From positions 26,012,162 to 26,076,161 of the forward strand of contig OU612067.1 of NCBI GenBank assembly GCA_914767715.1: a DNA stretch of 64,000 bases, written 5' to 3'. This stretch comes from Membranipora membranacea. Taxonomy: Eukaryota; Bryozoa; Gymnolaemata; Cheilostomatida; Membraniporidae. Shown piece after piece: positions 57,055-64,000 of this stretch. Below the pieces are notes generated by a model. It saw only the letters and a program-made list of their open reading frames with translations, was not told the origin of the DNA and searched no databases. A program made the position numbers and the translations under genes. Numbering within the stretch: the stretch's first letter is position 1; every line of letters begins with the position of its first letter.

Positions 57055-58459
57055 CTGTAATAAATATACATGTATATTAATACATCATGTGAGATGAGGA
57101 GCCAGATCCGCCTCATTTCCTCTATCTCATTTTCGCACCAGGCCGTTATCCCACCTCCCGTTATTCCATGAAGCTATTTCCCCCCTGGATGAGTTACCAT
57201 GCTGCCATTTTCCTGCTTGGACAATTTCTCGCCAATCCATATTCAGTTTGGGCCGTTTTCCGAACAAACCATTTTTCCTCCAAGAAAAATTCCAAATGGA
57301 CTGTTTTCCCACCAAGACCATTTATCACACCATGCAGTTTTCGCGGCATGGTTTTTTTTAAACATATATTAACAGTTTTCACGTCCAGCCAACGTTGTAA
57401 AAAGCAGTTTGGGTAATGGACCTGTGAGTTGATTTCATTGTTATAGTTTGTGGATTTTGTTTGAGTTTTCCAGCGCACAAGTAATTGTACAACTGACTGA
57501 TTTCAACAAAATGGTCAAAATGTTATAAAATACTTTTTCAGCAAAAGAACTTTATTGTGCTTACAGCCTTTTCTGTACCAATCAGAGAAGAGCTGCGAGA
57601 TCATAATAATGTAATTGAATATCTTACTGACCAATGGGCAGAACATAAATTAGAGCATTGGGACATTTTTTCACACGCCATTTTGCTTCTACACATTATT
57701 CAAAAGTCGTACAGCATTCTTCGAGCCATATGTCTTGCTGAAGAGATATTTGGTAAACGCTGATAAGGTTATTAGCAAAATCCCTCTTTAAAATGAAGCT
57801 TACGCCATGTGTGTACACTGCATGGCCTGCTCATGTATGTTAAAGTTTGTTGTACTAATTTTCAAGCTATTATCAATAACCACCAAACAATGTAAAGAAA
57901 ATTAAACTCCTTTTGGGGTTTGAGGCTACAATTTTTTTCCAATACAGTTTCATGACCTTCAAGCTTTATCAAACTTTGGAATTGTTTCCTCTTGTAATAG
58001 TCGGGGATCCCAGGGTCAAAATCCATGTTGAAAGTGTAAAAGCTGAGTTTCATAGATTATTTAGTATAAGTGTTATATTTTTGTATTCCACCCTCAGAAC
58101 AGGAATCACAAGGGGGATTTATGGAATTTCACTCATATTAATCAGGGGGGACAACTTTTTTCATAATCAACTTTTCAGAAGATATATTTAACTTGTGATA
58201 AAAGTTTTCAATATTTAGAGCTAATACTCTGTATATAGTTTCCTGATACCATTAGCTTTGCATAGGAATTAAAAATCATTAACCCAGATTGTTGATGTGC
58301 TGCCAATAGCGCAACGTCATGAGAGTACATTAATTTTTTGTGTTTGTCATCTTGAAAGTGAAGTGAATGAATTTAATCCGAGTATGCCCCTTTATGAATG
58401 GAGTGAATTGACATAACGCTATACAATCATGATCGTATTGTGTGTAATTGTTGCAAATT

Positions 58460-59166
58460 GTTGTGGATTGATCAAAGAAGTTTTCTGTATTGTCTTTGTA
58501 CATAACCTAGTTAGAGCCAGCCGCTGGATGGATCCTGACGTACCAATATTAATTTTAAATGATAAGTCAGCGGCCAGACAGACAAAGTCCTCTATGCCGT
58601 AACAAATTACCTGTTTATTCACCCTACACAAGAAAATGTTATATAAAACTTTAATCTTAGAGTTCAGCAATTGGCGTGATCTAACTCCACGCCAATTAGG
58701 AGTGAAGGTTTCCCACGTAGAATTATGTTGTTATCGGACCATTATGATTTTATCGGACAGTTATATATGATTTGTACCTTTTGATTGTGTGTCCATGTAG
58801 ACCTGGTGTTGTGACCGCTGCCTATATAAATGAGAACTTTGATATTCATTGGGAGTCGGTTAGTTGAGTTTTACACTTATAGTTGAGTTTTGATGTATAC
58901 AATTTTAACTGAGTTTTAACTTTGAATTTTAATAGACATAAAATAAAGTATTTTAGAGCGTTTTCAATAACTAGACTTTTTTATTGTACATGTTGAGTTA
59001 ATGGTAAATTTGGATATCTATTGAGTTAGTGGTAATTATGATACAAAACAGACAGTGAATAATTGATAATTATCCCTTATCGCTAAAAGGGGCTGCTCTG
59101 GTAGCGTATACAAAAGTAGTCGTCATGGACGGTCACCTTAGTACCACCATGAGGTGAAGCCAACAC
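58460..59166 (-). mobile_element. Probable solo LTR (orientation uncertain)
   Basis: A ~707-bp insertion in the left arm of the element, flanked by AAATT on both sides (58455-58459 and 59167-59171); the element at 8657 lacks it. Read on the plus strand it has TATATAAA at about 58823, then about 115 bp later AAATAAAG (~58940), the promoter/polyA order of an LTR. The ends are not a clear TG...CA, and strand is given as minus only as a placeholder; internal signals favour plus. Confidence 0.5.
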
Positions 59167-59444
59167 AAATTCTAAGTGTTTTAGTTGTTTTAAAAAAGCT
59201 CTACATTAGCAGAAATCCAAGCTTGAGACATTCTGAACGATATCATATAATTCTAACTCATTATTCAAACACAATTAACCTGTTTTTTACTATATATCAT
59301 TATTTATGATTCGTTTTCTATTCGTAACAGATGATTCTCAACTGCGCATTTACGATGTGTTATGCCTCAAAAACCAATTCAGACAAAAATGTGCGATCAA
59401 GCTATACTTTCATCAATTTTAATCACTGAAATCAAGACAATAAG

Positions 59445-59901
59445 TATTTTAGTGTGGTGTTGTTACAGTGGCGCTGAGTGTGGCCAATGATGTTTTGTAA
59501 AAGTCAAGAGTTGCGATCTCATGTGGTCGATCTCAAAGTCAAATCTTCCAACAAGCTTGAGAGGGTTTGAGGGTCTGATTTTTGATAGTTTCTTGGGGGA
59601 GATCCCCCTTACCCTCTGGCGGGAAGGCGCTGAACCAGGTCCCTCCCGCACCCATCCCGCCTGGCCCTACCACTTCAAAACCCATGGACACAGCCCTGAT
59701 GTCATCTGCAAAGAAGCGGACTATGCGTTTAGTGTTTTCAGGTAAGTCATTGATGTAATACTGGAACAGAGTAGATTCTATGACTGATCCTAGGGGTACT
59801 ACTGATATCACATCGGCCATTGATGATTCATCACTATCACCCAACGCTCTCTGCTTTCTTCCAGACAAGAAGTCTTCTATGAATAAGACAACTTGGAACA
59901 T
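59445..59901 (-). pseudogene. Non-LTR reverse transcriptase fragment, copy 2
   Basis: Carries the same palm blocks as 11023-11313 (FLSGRKQR, VPLGSV, YYINDLPENT, FADD), here directly joined to the tail region after a deletion. Not functional. Confidence 0.8.
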
Positions 59902-62474
59902 TGAACTAGCTTGTCAACCAGAAAACAGCAATCAGAGTTACCTGAATCTGAAAAAGGATTTACCAGGGGTTGCTTGCCCCCAGGGAAGGTTGTTGAGGGC
60001 TGGAGACCTGGCCGCCATTCTTTTGAGAACTCGGGTACTAATACCATCTTGTACGGGTGCCTATTTGACTTTCAGGGATATTAGGTGTTTCTGTACGCCC
60101 TAAGGGGCAATGATGTTTTCAGGCATCTTGGAGGCGAGTGTGAGGTATTGCTATGGGATGGGATCTGAAGGATGTGAGAATACTGACGTGAATTGTTTAT
60201 TTTGAACTTCTGCCTTGCCTGCCAGTCAAATATGTCAAAAATTTGTTGGGCTATTCCTCTTGACTGTTATCCTCATCAGTAAACATTCTGTGGACATACT
60301 CCGGATGTTGTTTCCTCATCATTTTGACCACTTGACCGCAGGTGATACAATTAACCTTTATTTACTTACTTACTTTACTAAATAAGGCCGCTGTGCCTTT
60401 TACACCTCTTTTTCAATCTGTTCATCTTCAATCTCATGGAGTTGCTTGTCAATCCAGGGATGCGAATCTCTGCGTCATTACTGCTTCTGGGGCACATAGA
60501 TGTCCATGCCTTGAGATTCGTGACAACAAGGGTGTTATTCTGTCAGGAGGAGAGGCTCAAAGATGGACTGTGTTAAACCGTAATTGCCGAGTATGTCTCT
60601 GAATTTGGTATGTAGGGTTGGTATGTGGAGCCAGATGTAAGTGTCATATTTGACCAATCGAAGCTAAAAACTTGAGTAGGCCATCTTGTTTCTGTTATAT
60701 TAAAGCATTCTGAAATTGATTCGCCTCAAATCAAGCCTGGTAATGTGGAGGTACGTAATTTTCGCTACAATATTTGTGGAATTTCTGTGACGGGGATCCA
60801 ACATCAGAAGATAGAATATAGTGGTTGTGGTCTGAGAAAACTACCTGGCGTTATTCGGGGCCTTAGATATCCTATCTTCTCAAATAAACTCCTTTGTGAT
60901 TATTCGGAACCAACAGTGATGCCATAATCCTTCCATCAGTGGTGTAAGAAAGATGAAAAGATAGTTGGGAAACTGGATAGCGAGTCATACATCCTTCCAT
61001 CTTTCAGTGAGTGCCCCAGGTTTTTCCATTATCATCCCTTGTGCACAATAGGAATTCTAAATTTTCGGCAGCAAAAAAATACAAATCTTCTTGGTGTAAT
61101 GAACCCAAAAATGACCAAAAGTGTAATTGATTGAATTTTCTTACTTGAGGCTCAGTTCTAGACTGATGAAGCTATTATATGGCCAATTTTGATCAAAATG
61201 TGGTGCGTTTTTTTTATCCTGTAACTGTATGCCTGATTGTTACTGCAATAGACATGTGCTTTCCCTCTGCGCATTCTACGATGAGATTATGAATCAATTA
61301 GTCTCCAAATGAACCTCCATCCATCTTGATGACTTGCAATTACTTTTCTAACATCTTTATCCCCTGTACAATACGGGACCTGAAACTGACCAAGCACTAA
61401 ACAAGGCCAATATACCAATGTAGGATGGGTAACGGTTACTGCTCTTAACCTGACGACCCTACCCACGGGATGGTAAAATGGAAAAATGTTATTCTATTAT
61501 GTAGGCTAAACCTATGTCCAACAATCAAGGCACGACTCTTCTGCCAGCTAGGCATCTAGAGTGATGTTGTCTTGATTTCAGTGATTTAAGTTGATGAAAG
61601 TATAGCTTGGTCACAAAATTTTGTCTGAATAGGTTTTTGAGACATAACACATCTTAAATGTACCGTTGAGAATCATCTGTTACAAAAGGAGAAGAAAATC
61701 TAAATAATTTTGTGGGTAGTAAAAAATAGGATAATTGTGTCTGAAAATGAGTTAAAATTATATGATAATGTTCAGAGTGTCTCTAGCTTGGACTTCTGTT
61801 AATGTAGACCTTTTTTAAAACAGCTAAACAATAAGAATTTGCAACAATAACACACAATATGATCATGATTGTATAGCGTTACGTCAATTCACTCCATTCA
61901 TAAAGGGGCATACTCGGATTGAATTCATTATAATGCCCAACTGATCAGAGATAGCAGAATAATTTTTTCAATTATCATTCTCTAGACACTTATAAAAATT
62001 TCTGCTGATACAGTTTATCTGACAAGCCCATAGATATTTGAAAAACAAACTTTCAAGATGACAAACACAAAAAAATTAATGTAATGCCATGACGTTGCGC
62101 TATTGCCAGCACATCAACAATCTGGGTAAATGATTTTTAATTCCTATGCAAAGATAATGGTATCAGGAAACTATATTCAGAGTATTAGCTCTAAATATTG
62201 AAAACTTTTATCACAAGTTAAAGATATGTTTTGAAAGGGTGATTATGGAAAAAGTTGTCCCCCTGACTAACATGAGTGAAATTCCATAAAACCCCCCTGG
62301 TGATTCCTGTTTTGAGGGTGGAATACAAAAGTATAACACATATACTCAATAATGTATGAAACTCAGCTTTTACACTTACAGATTTTGACCCCGGGATCCC
62401 CGACTTTAAAGAGAAGAGACAACCTCATAGTAGTGGTGTAACTCCTCCTTTGTCACTATGGTCTAAGAACCAAT

Positions 62475-62546
62475 TTGGCTTCACCAAGAATTAAACTTGG
62501 GTCTCTTGTGCTGTGATCGAGCACACTAGCCACGCCTGACCACTGG
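62475..62546 (-). repeat. tRNA-derived SINE-like fragment, copy 8
   Basis: Only the unit with the degenerate B-box is left; a deletion from about 62420 removed the other half. Confidence 0.5.
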
Positions 62547-63062
62547 AGCTCACGGATTTAAATTGAATATGAATTGGAAAAGTAAGCTGTTGTGTAATTT
62601 TGTTAAATTTTTCTTTTTTTCAAGCTTTCATGGCAGAAATCAGGCAAAAAGTGTAAAATATATTATATGCACACCCTCACCTGGTTTTACTATACATTTG
62701 TGGTTGAAGACAGGGCTTTGATTTCAGCCATTTCTTCTATTTTTTAAAAAACAGGTTTTGAAAAAGTGTTATGAGGCACTGGATATGGGTCTCTTTTATT
62801 TTATATACATATACATTTATCTTAAACACAGAACTTCAAATCTGTGGACAAGTTACCCAAAGTTGTACTTTACTGTGAAGTGGTTCAGTTACAAAGTTGA
62901 ATATTTAGGAGCTAGCTGGCAATAATTATGCGAGAACCAAAATTAAATCTTACACCCTTCTAATATAAAAATACAAAAATAAATTTACCCTTTTATGATC
63001 TTTTTTATCCAAAATAAAATTTATATTGATCATCAGACTGAGAATAGCAGGTACATACTCAC

Positions 63063-63203
63063 CACTCAGGTAGGTGTTTGAGGTCACAGACCCTCACATG
63101 TAACTCTCTCAGTAATCTCAGCTCACACAGCCACTCAGGTAATGTGTGTAGAGCTTTATTATCTGATACCCTTAACACCTCCAGCTGAGTCAGTGATCTG
63201 ATA
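63063..63203 (-). CDS. LRR cassette exon (141 nt)
   Basis: Acceptor ATATTACAG, donor GTGAGT at 63062-63057. It encodes LEVLRVSDNKALHTLPEW and LRELHVRVCDLKHLPE. The array continues upstream beyond the window, since no start exon for this second array is present before 64000. Confidence 0.83.
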
Positions 63204-64000
63204 CTGTAATATATACATGTATATATAATAATACATCATGTGAGATGAGGAGCAGGATCCACCCCATTTCTTCTATCTCATTTTCGCACCAGGCCAATAG
63301 ATAGTCACGGCTGAACAACATTAGTAATTATTCTTGAGACATATAATTTCCAGTCTGCATCCGTACTATGCAGCCTTATAATAAGTCATAGCTGGCAGGA
63401 AGTCAACCCATTTTTCACCACCTTATTTTTTTAAGTTATTTATGTATTTATTTTATGTATTTATTTTATTTTATGTAGTTATTTTAAGTTATTTATGTGA
63501 TTATTTAAGTTATTTAAGCCATTTATGTCACATCATGAAAAACATTAGTAATAATGAATTGTTGCTGACACTAAAGGGATATATTTATATATAAGTTAAT
63601 ATTTCAACAAATTGACGATTGACGATTGCAAATATCAGTGACAATGCTGTAGTAAATAATAGACTGAGATTAAGAGATACAGCCTCACTGTCAAACAACT
63701 AGCTATGATGGAATTTTCTACACTTGATTACTACATTAGTTATCAATGGAGGATTTTAATTTTATATTTGAATCCTAAAATCTAAAACTCAGACAGAAGT
63801 TTGGCAAAATTCCAATGTGAAAGCTAATTTATTGGAATGTAGAGATGAAAGATAATATAGTTATCGTTATCAACGTTAGACATTATTCTTAAACTTGACA
63901 GATTTCTCAAGTCTGAATCCTTATAACACAGCCTTTTGATAATGTATCGCTGGTAAAAAGACAACCTGTTTATTCACTTTAGCTTCGTTATTTATATTTC
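63204..64000. other. Intron of the long LRR unit, reaching the window end
   Basis: It matches 51631-52430 and 44532-45330, including the TTATTTATGT-type simple sequence. The split LRR exon expected next would lie just outside the window. Confidence 0.6.

Larger units (their letters stand above)
57998..62406. mobile_element. Second copy of the long inverted-repeat element (~4.4 kb)
   Basis: Left end TAGTCGGGGATCC after TCTTGTAA; right end GATCCCCGACT before TTAAAGAG. Same layout as 8657-13743, with a deletion in the core and a ~0.7-kb insertion (58460-59166) in the left arm. Subtracting it, the distance between flanking LRR exons (55226 to 63203) is about 3.57 kb, the normal unit length. Confidence 0.75.

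Overview
The window is eukaryotic, nuclear, AT-rich animal-type DNA. Coding sequence lies in short exons with GTGAGT/GTAAGT donors and pyrimidine-AG acceptors, introns are full of duplicated and transposon-derived sequence, and there are no operons. The protein families (Roc-COR GTPase, caspase-fold peptidase, repetitive LRRs) and the retroelement, hAT and tRNA-SINE remnants suggest a non-vertebrate metazoan. An early-branching lineage such as a sponge is my guess; nothing here proves it.

Almost everything runs on the minus strand. (1) 785-1146 is the first coding exon of an unrecognised gene leaving the window on the left. (2) 3520-28067 is one receptor-like gene, read right to left: a start exon (28067), an N-terminal cap exon (27189), LRR cassette exons at about 26.6, 23.4, 18.2/17.8, 16.4 and 15.5 kb, a large Roc-COR exon (7095-5171), a short linker exon, and two exons giving a caspase-like domain with both catalytic residues. 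The predicted order is LRR(n)-Roc-COR-caspase, about 1,270 residues. A second start+cap exon pair (29303 and 28814) lies just upstream in a tandem duplication. (3) 31964-36161 is a coiled-coil gene. (4) 36953 to beyond 64 kb is a second LRR array of at least eleven further cassette exons, ending in a truncated copy of the Roc-COR exon that stops before the P-loop.

The central system is the cassette array. Nearly all LRR exons are exactly 141 nt, share the same splice phase at both ends and encode two LRRs. They differ mostly at residues expected on the exposed concave beta-face, while their flanking introns are nearly identical. The array grew by amplification of about 3.55-kb and 0.83-kb units. 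In several copies one exon is interrupted by a TTAGG-repeat-bearing insertion placed at a CAG|GT site; its GT...AG ends would let it be spliced out, restoring exactly 141 nt. This looks like a new intron made by a transposable element and then multiplied.

The rest is mobile DNA: a 5.1-kb element with about 0.8-kb inverted repeats enclosing broken reverse-transcriptase fragments (8.7-13.7 kb, second copy 58.0-62.4 kb, half copy 19.8-21.6 kb; unoccupied sites are also present), a probable solo LTR, hAT-type ends, tRNA-derived SINE-like pairs and strong palindromes. All calls come from reading the sequence; no database search was possible.
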